64,000 nucleotides of DNA. Origin: Pseudarthrobacter sp. fls2-241-R2A-127 (GTDB taxonomy: Bacteria > Actinomycetota > Actinomycetes > Actinomycetales > Micrococcaceae). The first letter of the stretch is position 1, and every line of letters starts with the position of its first letter. The notes under the pieces were generated by a model. That model was not told the origin of the DNA and did not search any database. It saw nothing but the letters and a program-made list of their open reading frames with translations. This document shows, one piece after another, positions 45,019 to 53,621 of the stretch. Location: the NCBI RefSeq assembly GCF_030209355.1, contig NZ_JARVSF010000023.1:124001-188000 (forward strand). Direction: 5' to 3'. A program made the translations under genes and the position numbers.

Positions 45019-45690
45019 ATGGAACACAGCACGGCAGCCGCCCGGGACGAATCCCGCCAACCGACAGCACACGACCTTGACGTACTGAGCAGGCAGCTGG
45101 GACGTCCTGTCCGCGACGTCGTGGAAATTCCGGCGCGGTGCGTCTGCGGCAACCCGCTCGTCGCCGCCACCGCTCCCCGGCTCAGCAACGGAACCCCGTT
45201 CCCCACCACTTTCTACCTGACGCACCCGGTGATCACCTCCGCGGTTTCCAGGCTGGAAGCCGCAGGCGTCATGAATGAGATGAATGACCAGCTCGCGGGG
45301 GACCCCGGACTGGCCGCGGCCTACGCCTCGGCCCACGAAGAATACCTCGCCGCCCGGAATGCGATCGGCGAGCGTTCCGGCATCGGCCCGGTACCGGAAA
45401 TCGCCGGCGTCTCCGCCGGCGGGATGCCCACCCGCGTCAAGTGCCTGCACGTCCTGGTGGGCCACTCCCTGGCGTCCGGTCCGGGCGTTAACCCGCTGGG
45501 GGACCAGGCCCTTGGAATGATCAGCGAGTGGTGGACGGCGGACAGGTGCTACTGCGACGGCGCCTGGGACACCACCGGGGAAGCGCCGTCCCGGGACCTC
45601 AGCCGCCACGGCCCCCAAGGCCTGCCGGACATCGTCGGCCGCCCCGCCCCTGTGCGAAAGCCTGCCCGCGACGCCGGGGTGGCGGAATGA
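45019..45690 (+). CDS. DUF501 domain-containing protein
   Basis: This 223-residue protein belongs to the DUF501 family, recognised by its block order and place between ftsB and ppx. Blocks include VVEIPARCVCGNPLVAATAPRL, FPTTFYLTHP, GGMPTRVKCLHVLVGHSLA and ADRCYCDGAWD. It has conserved cysteines (ARCVCG, KCLH, RCYC) and histidines that may bind a metal (inference). Function is unknown. The stop overlaps the ppx start by 4 nt. Confidence 0.9.
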   Translation: MEHSTAAARDESRQPTAHDLDVLSRQLGRPVRDVVEIPARCVCGNPLVAATAPRLSNGTPFPTTFYLTHPVITSAVSRLEAAGVMNEMNDQLAGDPGLAAAYASAHEEYLAARNAIGERSGIGPVPEIAGVSAGGMPTRVKCLHVLVGHSLASGPGVNPLGDQALGMISEWWTADRCYCDGAWDTTGEAPSRDLSRHGPQGLPDIVGRPAPVRKPARDAGVAE

Positions 45691-46634
45691 CGCGCGTCGC
45701 CGCCATCGACTGCGGCACCAACTCCATCCGGCTCCTGATCGCGGACATCGACCGCAGCAACGGCGGTGCGGCCTTGGCCGACGTCGTCCGGGAAATGCGC
45801 GTTGTCCGGCTGGGCCAAGGGGTGGACGCCACCGGCGAACTCGCTCCCGAAGCGCTGGAACGCACTTTTGCGGCAGCCGCCGATTATGCCCGCCTGATCC
45901 GTAAACACGGTGCGGAGCGGACCCGGTTCGTGGCGACGTCGGCAAGCCGCGACGCACGCAACCGGGACGTCTTCGTGGACGGAATCCGGGAACTGTTGGG
46001 CGTCGAACCGGAGGTCATTTCCGGCGACGAGGAAGCTGCACTGTCCTTCGCCGGAGCCAGCAGCGTGCTGCCCATCCTCGACGGCCATGAAGTACTCGTG
46101 GTGGACCTCGGCGGCGGAAGCACCGAATTTGTCCTCGGTACCGCCTCGGGGGTCACAGCCGGCAAATCCGTGGACATCGGCTGTGTTCGCCTCACCGAAC
46201 GGCACCTGCGCAACGATCCGCCCACTGCCGAACAAATCGCTGACGCAGAAGCTGACGTGGACGCAGCCCTGGCCAGCGCCGGCCGTGATGTGCCCCTGGA
46301 ACGCGCCACCGCCGTCGTCGGCGTTGCCGGGTCCGTCACCACCATCACGGCGCACGCCCTCCGACTTCCCGAATACTCGCCGGACGCCATCCACGGCGCT
46401 GAGCTGCCCATCGAGGACGTCAGGGCCGCCGCCGGCGACCTGCTCGCCATGACCCGGGCAGACCGCGCTGCCCTGCCGTACATGCACCCGGGACGGGTGG
46501 ACGTCATCGGCGCCGGGGGACTGGTGTGGCGCCGCATCCTGGAACGGATGGGCACGCTGACCGGCGGCAGGATCACCTCCGCCACCGCGAGCGAGCACGA
46601 CATCCTTGACGGCATCGCCCTGAGCATCGGCTAG
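45687..46634 (+). CDS. ppx: Exopolyphosphatase/guanosine pentaphosphatase Ppx/GppA
   Basis: This 315-residue ASKHA-fold phosphatase has the P-loop-like N-terminus AAIDCGTNSIRLLIAD, the SGDEEAALSFAGA segment and DLGGGSTEFVLG. It hydrolyses polyphosphate ends and/or pppGpp. It is the short single-domain form common in actinobacteria. The ATG overlaps the DUF501 stop (ATGA). The mycosin-like protease gene starts 4 nt after its stop. Confidence 0.93.
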   Translation: MTRVAAIDCGTNSIRLLIADIDRSNGGAALADVVREMRVVRLGQGVDATGELAPEALERTFAAAADYARLIRKHGAERTRFVATSASRDARNRDVFVDGIRELLGVEPEVISGDEEAALSFAGASSVLPILDGHEVLVVDLGGGSTEFVLGTASGVTAGKSVDIGCVRLTERHLRNDPPTAEQIADAEADVDAALASAGRDVPLERATAVVGVAGSVTTITAHALRLPEYSPDAIHGAELPIEDVRAAAGDLLAMTRADRAALPYMHPGRVDVIGAGGLVWRRILERMGTLTGGRITSATASEHDILDGIALSIG

Positions 46635-46638
46635 TCCC

Positions 46639-48042
46639 ATGCAGCCCACCCCAGCTCCGACCCAGCCCGCGCGCCGGGCCGCCGCGGCCCTCATTGCTGT
46701 CCTGCTGGCAGCGTGCTGCGTCTGCGCCGGCCTCTTTACCGCCCCCGCAGCCACGGCCGACGATTGGCGCGACAAAGAGTACTGGCTGGCAGACTCCGGC
46801 ATCACCAAGGCCTGGGAGGTATCCAAGGGCGCCGGCGTCAAGGTAGCCGTCATCGACAGCGGAATTGACGCCCAGCACCCCGACCTCAAAGGTGCAGTCA
46901 CCGGCGGGTATGACGCGTCCGGCTCAGGCCAGCCGGACGGCCAGAAAAGCGTCGGCTCCAAGCCTGAACACGGCACGCTGGTGGCCACCATGCTGGCAGG
47001 CCGCGGGCACCAGCCGGCCAGTGCCTCACCCAGCCCCAGCCCCGCGGCCACGCCGCCGGACGGCATCATAGGCGTTGCGCCGGAAGCGCAACTCCTTTCC
47101 GTTTCCACCTGGTTGGGTTCGCCGAACCCCTCCGGCAAGAGCGACCAGGACCAGATTCCCGAAGCCGTCCGCTGGGCAGTGGACAACGGCGCCAAGGTGA
47201 TCAACATTTCGCTCGGCAGCACAACACCCCAGTGGCCCCAAAGTTGGGACGCGGCATTCCTGTACGCCGAACAAAAAGACGTGGTCATCGTGGCCGCCGC
47301 CGGCAACCGGGTGGGCGGCAATACCCAGGTGGGCGCCCCCGCAACCATCCCGGGAGTCCTCACTGTGGCTGGCCTGGACCGGAAGAACACGGCCAGCGTG
47401 GACGCTTCCTCGCAGGGGATCAGCATCGGTGTGGCGGCGCCGGCGGAGAACCTGGTGGGCGGACTGCCCGGTGGGAGCTACGCGGAGTGGGCCGGAACGT
47501 CCGGTTCCACGCCCATCGTTGCCGGAGTGGCCGCCCTGATCCGGTCCAAGTGGCCGGACATGAGTGCCGAGCAGGTTATCAACAGGATTATCTCAACAGC
47601 GAAGGATGCAGGGGCGCCCGGCAAGGACCCCCTGTACGGCTACGGCATCCTCAACGCGGAGGCGGCGCTGAAGGCCGATGTCCCGGAAGTGTCGGTGAAC
47701 CCGTTGGGCACCATCGCAGAATGGATCCGGGTCCACCGGCGCGGCAACGCAGCACCGGCAACACCGGTTCCCTCCGCCACCCCGGTGCCCAGCGCGGCAC
47801 CAACGCTGCCGGAGGCAACCGTCCCTGCCGCCAAGGCTCCCTCCCAGCGCGACAGTGCCATCGGCGCCGCCGTCGTGATTGGCTTTGCCGTCCTCTTCCT
47901 GGCAATCATCGCGGCGGCCGCCTTCCAACTCAGGAGGGCCTACCGCAACCCGGCCCTGGCCCGGGAAGACCCCGATACCGGGGTGGTGGAGAGGGTCAAA
48001 ATGCCCCGGGAATCCCACGTTACGGACCAGCGACCAAGTTAG
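46639..48042 (+). CDS. S8 family serine peptidase, mycosin-like, membrane-anchored
   Basis: This 467-residue subtilisin-type protease has a signal peptide (hydrophobic stretch about residues 14-30 ending before ATADDW). The catalytic Asp is in VIDSGID, the His in EHGTLVA and the Ser in AGTSGSTPIVAG. An Ala/Pro linker of about 55 residues leads to a C-terminal transmembrane helix (about 415-433) and a short cytoplasmic tail. This layout is that of the mycosins of type VII secretion. No ESX gene (EccB/C/D/E, EsxAB) is in the window, so another envelope role is possible. Its stop codon lies inside the Rex-like site of the next gene. Confidence 0.9.
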   Translation: MQPTPAPTQPARRAAAALIAVLLAACCVCAGLFTAPAATADDWRDKEYWLADSGITKAWEVSKGAGVKVAVIDSGIDAQHPDLKGAVTGGYDASGSGQPDGQKSVGSKPEHGTLVATMLAGRGHQPASASPSPSPAATPPDGIIGVAPEAQLLSVSTWLGSPNPSGKSDQDQIPEAVRWAVDNGAKVINISLGSTTPQWPQSWDAAFLYAEQKDVVIVAAAGNRVGGNTQVGAPATIPGVLTVAGLDRKNTASVDASSQGISIGVAAPAENLVGGLPGGSYAEWAGTSGSTPIVAGVAALIRSKWPDMSAEQVINRIISTAKDAGAPGKDPLYGYGILNAEAALKADVPEVSVNPLGTIAEWIRVHRRGNAAPATPVPSATPVPSAAPTLPEATVPAAKAPSQRDSAIGAAVVIGFAVLFLAIIAAAAFQLRRAYRNPALAREDPDTGVVERVKMPRESHVTDQRPS

Positions 48043-48056
48043 TGAAGATTTTCACA
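48041..48056. promoter_or_regulatory. Rex-like redox operator upstream of ndh
   Basis: AGTGAA-GATT-TTCACA matches the Rex consensus TGTGAA-N4-TTCACA at 11 of the 12 arm positions. It overlaps the stop of the upstream gene and the expected -35 of ndh, whose -10 TATCCT is at 48065-48070. Rex represses respiratory genes until NADH rises. Confidence 0.65.
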
Positions 48057-48076
48057 AACTGCGCTATCCTTAAACT

Positions 48077-49537
48077 ATGGCAACCACCCCACAGCTCCAG
48101 GACCGTCCCAGGGTACTCGTCGTCGGCGGCGGGTACGTCGGCCTCTACGTAGCACTGAAACTGCAGAAGAAGATCGCGAATGCCGGTGGCATCGTCACTG
48201 TCGTTGATCCCCTGCCCTACATGACTTACCAGCCCTTCCTTCCCGAGGTGGCCGGCGGCAACATCGAAGCCCGGCACGCGGTGGTGTCCCACCGCCAGCA
48301 CCTCAAGCAGACCGAACTTATCCAGGGCCGCGTCACCTCGATCGACCACGTCAACCGGACGGCTGTGGTGGCACCCTCTGACGGCGGCGAGAACTTTGAG
48401 GTTCCCTACTTCGACGTCGTCCTGGCAGCCGGCGCGATCACCCGCACGTTCCCCATCAAGGGCCTTGCGGACAAGGGCATCGGCCTGAAGACCATCGAAG
48501 AAGCCGTTGCCCTGCGCAACAAGCTGCTGGAGCGCATCGAAGTTGCCTCCACCATGACGGACCCGGCTGCACGCGCCAAGGCCCTCACCTTCGTGGTGGT
48601 CGGCGGCGGCTTCGCGGGCATCGAGTGCATCACCGAAATGGAAGACCTCGCCCGCGCCGCCGTGCGCAACAACCCGCGCGTCAAGCAGGAGGAAGTCCGC
48701 TTCGTCCTGGTTGAAGCCATGGGCCGCATCATGCCCGAGGTCACCGCCAAGCAGGCCGACTGGGTGGTGGAGCACCTCCGCAGCCGTGGGATCGAGGTCC
48801 TGCTGAACACGTCGCTGGACAGCGCCGAGGGCAGCCTGAAGCTCATCAACCTGCCGGACAAGACCCCCGCACAGGAATTCGAAGCCGACACCCTCGTCTG
48901 GACTGCAGGTGTGCAGGCGAACCCCATGGTCCGTTCCACCGACTTCCCGCTTGAGCCGCGCGGCCGCGTCCGCGTCCTGCCGGACCTGCGCATCGCCGGC
49001 GACGAAGGCATTGTCGAGAACGCCTGGGCCGCCGGCGACATCGCCGCTGTTCCGGACCTCACCGGCAAGGGCCTCCCGGACGGCACCTGCGTCCCGAACG
49101 CCCAGCACGCCCTCCGCCAGGCCAAGCGCCTCGCCAAGAACCTCTGGGCATCGCGCTGGGAAAAGCCGCTGGGGGACTACAAGCACAAGAACCTCGGTGC
49201 TGTGGCCGGCTTCGGCGAATGGAAGGGTGTTGCCAACATCAATCTCCTGGGCCGGATCGGTCTCAAGGGCGGTCTCGCCTGGCTGGCACACCGCGGTTAC
49301 CACGGCATGGCCATGCCCACTGTCGAACGCAAGTTCCGCGTCATCCTGAACTGGATCATCAGCTTCTTCGCCGGCCGCGACACCACGCAGTTGCTGGACC
49401 TGGACAACCCGCGCGGCGCCTTCGTCGCGGCCGCCACCCCGGCTCCCAAGCCTGCGGCGGCGCCCGCAGCCGTTCCGGCCGCCGGCTCCACGGCCACGCC
49501 CGCTCCCAAGGAAACGGTGGCGGCCAACGCCAAGTAG
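48077..49537 (+). CDS. ndh: Type II NADH dehydrogenase (NAD(P)/FAD-dependent oxidoreductase)
   Basis: This 486-residue membrane-associated flavoprotein passes electrons from NADH to menaquinone without proton pumping. It has an N-terminal FAD motif VLVVGGGYVGLYVAL, a central NAD motif FVVVGGGFAGIECI, and the second FAD contact AAGDIAAVPD. The last 40 residues form an Ala/Pro-rich tail with no predicted fold. The ATG is 6 nt after TATCCT, indicating a leaderless message. The Rex-like site at 48041-48056 predicts NADH-dependent control. Confidence 0.93.
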   Translation: MATTPQLQDRPRVLVVGGGYVGLYVALKLQKKIANAGGIVTVVDPLPYMTYQPFLPEVAGGNIEARHAVVSHRQHLKQTELIQGRVTSIDHVNRTAVVAPSDGGENFEVPYFDVVLAAGAITRTFPIKGLADKGIGLKTIEEAVALRNKLLERIEVASTMTDPAARAKALTFVVVGGGFAGIECITEMEDLARAAVRNNPRVKQEEVRFVLVEAMGRIMPEVTAKQADWVVEHLRSRGIEVLLNTSLDSAEGSLKLINLPDKTPAQEFEADTLVWTAGVQANPMVRSTDFPLEPRGRVRVLPDLRIAGDEGIVENAWAAGDIAAVPDLTGKGLPDGTCVPNAQHALRQAKRLAKNLWASRWEKPLGDYKHKNLGAVAGFGEWKGVANINLLGRIGLKGGLAWLAHRGYHGMAMPTVERKFRVILNWIISFFAGRDTTQLLDLDNPRGAFVAAATPAPKPAAAPAAVPAAGSTATPAPKETVAANAK

Positions 49538-49646
49538 GGCGTCCACAACCGCTTCAGCGCGTCCGACGGCGGCTGTCCCCGGCAAGGGGACGGCCGCCGT
49601 CGGCGTTTCCCGGCAACGCGTCGCCGGCAGGTACGATTGACCCGGC

Positions 49647-49720
49647 GCCCCAGTAGCCCAATTGGCAGAGGCAGCGGACTTAAAATCCGCGTGTTGTGGG
49701 TTCGAGTCCCACCTGGGGTA
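49647..49720 (+). tRNA. tRNA-Leu (anticodon UAA), atypically short variable loop
   Basis: A full 74-nt cloverleaf can be drawn: acceptor GCCCCAG pairing with CTGGGGT (the first pair being G-U), and D-stem GCC/GGC. The anticodon stem GCGGA/TCCGC has loop CTTAAAA, and the T-stem GTGGG/CCCAC has loop TTCGAGT. The anticodon TAA reads UUA leucine codons, and the discriminator base is A, as for leucine. The variable loop is only 5 nt (GTGTT), whereas bacterial leucine tRNAs normally have a long variable arm. CCA is not encoded (CAA follows). Confidence 0.85.
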
Positions 49721-49824
49721 CAACTGCCATTCGCGGGGACTGACGCCCCTGCGACCGAAAGCCGCCTGCACGCGCAGGCGGCTTTCGCCATTTACTTCCG
49801 CATAGGCAACGACTGTTATAAGGC

Positions 49825-49840
49825 TGTGACCTCAGTCACT
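49825..49840. promoter_or_regulatory. CRP/GlxR-like site upstream of the liv operon
   Basis: TGTGA-CCTCAG-TCACT matches the TGTGA-N6-TCACA consensus of CRP/GlxR regulators with one mismatch. TAGATT, a -10-like hexamer, follows immediately at 49841-49846. The site lies about 127 bp before the binding-protein ATG. Confidence 0.5.
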
Positions 49841-49966
49841 TAGATTCACTGCCCTCCATGCACTAGCTTGAACCTAAATCAGGAATACCTGGTCCCATTT
49901 TCGGGCGCCGCAGCGTCCCATTGAACCGCACGCGCATCGCATGGCCCTGTTTCGGAAGGCAGACAA

Positions 49967-51199
49967 ATGTACCGAAAGAAAGTCCTCACCTCGTTGGCAG
50001 CAGCAGCCACATTCAGCATGCTGCTGTCGGCCTGCGCCAACCAGGCGGGCCCCGGCACCACCGAAAGCTCCGGCTCCTCCAGCAAAGTGAACATCCCCTC
50101 CATTTCCAAGGTGGATGTTCCTTCCGGAGCGGTCAAGCCGGCCGGCGACGGCAAGGCAACCTGCCCGGCCACCACAACGCTGGCCTACGCCGGCGCACAG
50201 ACCGGCCCGAACGCCCAGCTCGGCGTCAACATCTTCAACGGCATCCAGCTGGCAATCGACCAGCACAACAAGGCCAACCCCGGCTGCCAGGTCCAGTTCA
50301 AGAAGTTCGATACCGAAGGTGACCCCAACAAGGCCACCGGCCCGGTCACCCAGATGGTGAGCGAGCCCGACATCCTGGGTGTCGTGGGCCTGCCGTTCTC
50401 GGGTGAATCCAAGGCAACCGGCAACATCTTCGAGCAGAAGGGCCTGGTCCACATCACCCCGTCGGCCACCAACCCCACCCTGACCGAAAACGGCTGGACC
50501 ACCTTCTTCCGCGGCCTCGGCAACGACGCCGTCCAGGGCCCCGCTGCAGCCAAGTTCCTCACCGGAAAGATCGGTGCCAAGAAGGTCTACCTGGTCCAGG
50601 ATGACTCGGACTACGGCATCGGCCTGGGAACCTCCACCTCGGCCGGACTTGGCAGTGCCCTGGCCGGCACTGAGAAGGTGACCACCGGCCAGAAGGACTT
50701 CTCGGCCGTGATTTCCAAGATCATGAACGCCAAGGCGGACGCGGTCTTCTACGCCGGCTACTACGCCGAGGGAGCACCGTTCGACCAGCAGCTGGTCTCC
50801 AAGGGCTTCAACGGAACGTTCGTGGGCCCTGACGGTGTGAAGGATGACCAGTTCATCAAGCAGGCAGGCGACGCTTCGAACAACGCGTACTTCACCTGCC
50901 CCTGCATCCCGGGTGAACTGATCACCGATTTCGCTACGGCGTACAAGGACGTCTCCAAGGGCGCCGAACCCGGCACGTACTCGATCGAAGGCTACGACGC
51001 CGCAACGGTACTCCTGTCCGGCATCGACGCGGGCAAGCAGAGCCGCGCGGACCTGCTGTCCTGGGTCAAGTCCTATGACAAGGACGGCCTGAGCAAGCAC
51101 TACAAGTGGGATGCCAAGGGCGAGCTCCAGGCACCGACTGTTTACGGCTACAAGGTTGACAACGGCAAGATCGTACCGATCGGCCCCATCGGGGAGTAG
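49967..51199 (+). CDS. livJ: Branched-chain amino acid ABC transporter substrate-binding lipoprotein
   Basis: This 410-residue periplasmic-binding-protein type I lipoprotein has a lipobox LLSAC with Cys23. The mature fold shows AYAGAQTGPNAQLGVNIFNGIQLAIDQHN, VGLPFSGESKATGNIFEQKGLVHITPSATNP and FVGPDGVKDDQFIKQAG, typical for LivJ/LivK. It captures branched-chain or other amino acids outside the cell for LivHMGF. A strong hairpin after its stop (51212-51255) would leave most transcripts covering only this gene, giving the excess of binding protein usual in these systems. Confidence 0.94.
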   Translation: MYRKKVLTSLAAAATFSMLLSACANQAGPGTTESSGSSSKVNIPSISKVDVPSGAVKPAGDGKATCPATTTLAYAGAQTGPNAQLGVNIFNGIQLAIDQHNKANPGCQVQFKKFDTEGDPNKATGPVTQMVSEPDILGVVGLPFSGESKATGNIFEQKGLVHITPSATNPTLTENGWTTFFRGLGNDAVQGPAAAKFLTGKIGAKKVYLVQDDSDYGIGLGTSTSAGLGSALAGTEKVTTGQKDFSAVISKIMNAKADAVFYAGYYAEGAPFDQQLVSKGFNGTFVGPDGVKDDQFIKQAGDASNNAYFTCPCIPGELITDFATAYKDVSKGAEPGTYSIEGYDAATVLLSGIDAGKQSRADLLSWVKSYDKDGLSKHYKWDAKGELQAPTVYGYKVDNGKIVPIGPIGE

Positions 51200-51211
51200 C
51201 AGCCCGGCGGG

Positions 51212-51255
51212 AAAAGGCTGTGGGGGCCAGCACTTATGGGCCCCCACAGCCTTTT
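51212..51255 (+). terminator. Terminator/attenuator between livJ and livH
   Basis: AAAAGGCTGTGGGGGCC pairs perfectly with GGCCCCCACAGCCTTTT over a 10-nt loop and ends in T residues. It is placed within the operon, 13 nt after the livJ stop. Confidence 0.85.
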
Positions 51256-51369
51256 CTTCGCTTGGCAGCAGCCCAGGACCAAGCAACGTCAATCGACAAG
51301 CAACGTCAATAGACACACGTCCCACGGCCGGGCCCACAAAGCCGCGTGCAACTGGATCAGGATGTTCCC

Positions 51370-52377
51370 ATGCTTCCCTCTCTCGTCCCACTGCTCCCCA
51401 CCGAAAATGACTGGATCACGTTCGACATACCGTCCCTGATCCAGAACTTCTGGAGTGCCACCTTCGATGGCCTGACATTCGGTGCCATCTACGCGCTCGT
51501 TGCGCTCGGCTACACGCTCGTTTACGGCGTTCTGAACCTGATCAACTTCGCCCACTCGGAAGTGTTCATTGTTGGCTGCTACGCAGTTTTCTTCACCCTC
51601 AGCAGCCTTGGCTTCGGCCCCTCGGCTCCCCGCCTCGATATCTGGGCGATTATCCTGAACCTGCTGCTGGCACTGGTCCTCGCCATGCTCGCCTCGGCGG
51701 TCACAGCCTTCCTGCTGGAACGGATCGCCTATAAACCCCTGCGGCAACGGAACGCACCACGCCTGGTCTTCCTGATCACCGCAATCGGTGCTTCCTTCAC
51801 CATCCAGTACCTGATCTACCTGTGGCGCGGTCCCAGCCCTGAGCTGGCACTGACCATGTTCCGGCCCACGCCCATTTTCGACGTCTTCGGTACCATCGTG
51901 GATTCCCAGCAGCTGGTGATCATCATCGCTGCCGTCATCATGATGGTGGGCATTGACAGGTTCATCAGCAAGTCGCGCACAGGCCGCGGCATCCGTGCGG
52001 TTGCCCAGGACCCCGACACCGCCACATTGATGGGCGTCAACAAAGAGCGCATTATTATTACCACCTTCGTCATCGGAGGCCTGCTCGCTGGAGCCGCTGC
52101 TTTGTTCTACGTCATGAAGATCCCGTCCGGTGTCCAATACAGCGGTGGGTTTGTCCTGGGCATCAAGGCCTTCGCGGCCGCGGTGCTCGGCGGCATCGGC
52201 AACGTCCGCGGTGCCCTGCTGGGCGGCCTGCTGCTCGGCCTGATCGGCAACTACGGCCAGATCCTGCTGGGCAACTCGCAGTGGACCGACGTCGTGGCAT
52301 TCGTGGTGCTGGTGCTCGTGCTGCTGCTGCGGCCCGAAGGCATCCTGGGCACCTCCCTTGGAAGGAGCAAAGCATGA
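51370..52377 (+). CDS. livH: Branched-chain amino acid ABC transporter permease LivH
   Basis: This 335-residue permease has about eight membrane segments. The family blocks are GAIYALVALGYTLVYGVLNLINFAHS, the cytoplasmic-loop motif RAVAQDPDTATLMGVN, and AVLGGIGNVRGALLGG near the C-terminus. The ATG at 51370 has CAGGA upstream; a GTG at 51346 in the same frame is an alternative start. The stop overlaps livM (ATGA). Confidence 0.94.
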   Translation: MLPSLVPLLPTENDWITFDIPSLIQNFWSATFDGLTFGAIYALVALGYTLVYGVLNLINFAHSEVFIVGCYAVFFTLSSLGFGPSAPRLDIWAIILNLLLALVLAMLASAVTAFLLERIAYKPLRQRNAPRLVFLITAIGASFTIQYLIYLWRGPSPELALTMFRPTPIFDVFGTIVDSQQLVIIIAAVIMMVGIDRFISKSRTGRGIRAVAQDPDTATLMGVNKERIIITTFVIGGLLAGAAALFYVMKIPSGVQYSGGFVLGIKAFAAAVLGGIGNVRGALLGGLLLGLIGNYGQILLGNSQWTDVVAFVVLVLVLLLRPEGILGTSLGRSKA

Positions 52378-53621
52378 GCATGACGGATGGCCCCACGCCG
52401 CTGCGGACTGCTGCCGCCGAACAGGCTGCAGAGGACCGCGAAGCCTCGCCGAAAGCACCGGGCCGAAGCGCCCTCAGGCAGCAGGGCAAACGCAAGTCCG
52501 GGTACTTCTCCGATCGTTGGCACGCCCTGTCGCGTCAGCAGCAGTGGGCCTTCCTGGTCATCGTGGTTGTCCTGGCCTACCTGCTCCCGCTGCTCAACCC
52601 GCCGATCATCACCACCGAACCCGGCAACAACTTCGCCCTGGCCTGCTTCGATATGGCACGCTTTGCGCTGATCGCAGTCGGACTCAATATCGTGGTGGGG
52701 TACGCCGGCCTGCTGGACCTGGGATACGTGGCCTTCTTCGCGGTGGGTTCGTACGTTGCCGCCATGCTGACAAGCCCGGATTCGCCCTACCTGCACATCC
52801 CGTATCTGTGGACGCTTCCTGTGGCCATGGCGGTCACCATGTTCTTTGGCGTCATGTTGGGTGTGCCCACGCTCCGGCTTCGGGGCGACTATCTCGCCAT
52901 CGTGACGCTCGGCTTCGGGGAAATCATCCGCATCCTGGCCACGATCATCCCGGCCATGAAGGGCCAGGTGGGCTTCCAGAACGTCGGCCACCCGCCCGGT
53001 GACGGGGCCGACGGAACCCCGATTTTCTCCAACTCAAACGGCGTTCCCTGGTACTGGCTGACCCTGACCATCATCATCATCGTCACCCTGCTGGTGGGCA
53101 ACCTGGAACGAAGCCGGGTGGGCCGGGCGTGGATTGCCATCCGCGAGGATGAGGATGCCGCGGAGATCATGGGTGTCCCCACCTTCAAATACAAGGTGTG
53201 GGCCTTCGCTATCGGTGCTGCCGTCGGCGGCCTGTCCGGTGCCCTGTTTGCCGGCCAGGTTGGGTTCGTCAACAACCAGAAGTTCGATGTCACCACGTCC
53301 ATCCTGTTCCTCGCCGCCGTCGTCCTGGGCGGCGCGGGCAACAAGGTGGGGGCCATCCTTGGCGGGGCACTGGTCAGCTACATCCCGCTCCGGTTCACCG
53401 CTATTGCCGAGTACAAATACCTGATCTTCGGCATCGCACTGGTCCTGATCATGATCTTCCGCTCCCAAGGGCTGCTCCCGGCCCGGCAGCGCCTGCTTGC
53501 TTACGGCCGGACTGCCATGAACAAGATCACCAGCCGTGACGCCACCGAAACCAAAGACACGGACAAACCACCGGCCGGACCGGGCGCCCACGCGGCCGGC
53601 CAGAGAGGAGCGGAAGCATGA
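52374..53621 (+). CDS. livM: Branched-chain amino acid ABC transporter permease LivM
   Basis: This 415-residue permease begins with about 60 hydrophilic residues. The LivM core follows: ALIAVGLNIVVGYAGLLDLGYVAFFAVG, LRLRGDYLAIVTLGFGEIIRI and FVNNQKFDVTTSILFLAAVVLGGAGNK. It partners LivH. The ATG at 52374 overlaps the livH stop, with GGAAGGAGC upstream; an open frame extends back into livH but is not coding-like. The Pro/Ala-rich tail overlaps the livG start by 4 nt. Confidence 0.94.
   Translation: MSMTDGPTPLRTAAAEQAAEDREASPKAPGRSALRQQGKRKSGYFSDRWHALSRQQQWAFLVIVVVLAYLLPLLNPPIITTEPGNNFALACFDMARFALIAVGLNIVVGYAGLLDLGYVAFFAVGSYVAAMLTSPDSPYLHIPYLWTLPVAMAVTMFFGVMLGVPTLRLRGDYLAIVTLGFGEIIRILATIIPAMKGQVGFQNVGHPPGDGADGTPIFSNSNGVPWYWLTLTIIIIVTLLVGNLERSRVGRAWIAIREDEDAAEIMGVPTFKYKVWAFAIGAAVGGLSGALFAGQVGFVNNQKFDVTTSILFLAAVVLGGAGNKVGAILGGALVSYIPLRFTAIAEYKYLIFGIALVLIMIFRSQGLLPARQRLLAYGRTAMNKITSRDATETKDTDKPPAGPGAHAAGQRGAEA

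Noticed and set aside
46639..48042. Start of an ESX/type VII secretion locus
   Set aside because: The mycosin-like gene is alone: the genes before and after are ppx and ndh, and no EccC ATPase or WXG100 protein is present.
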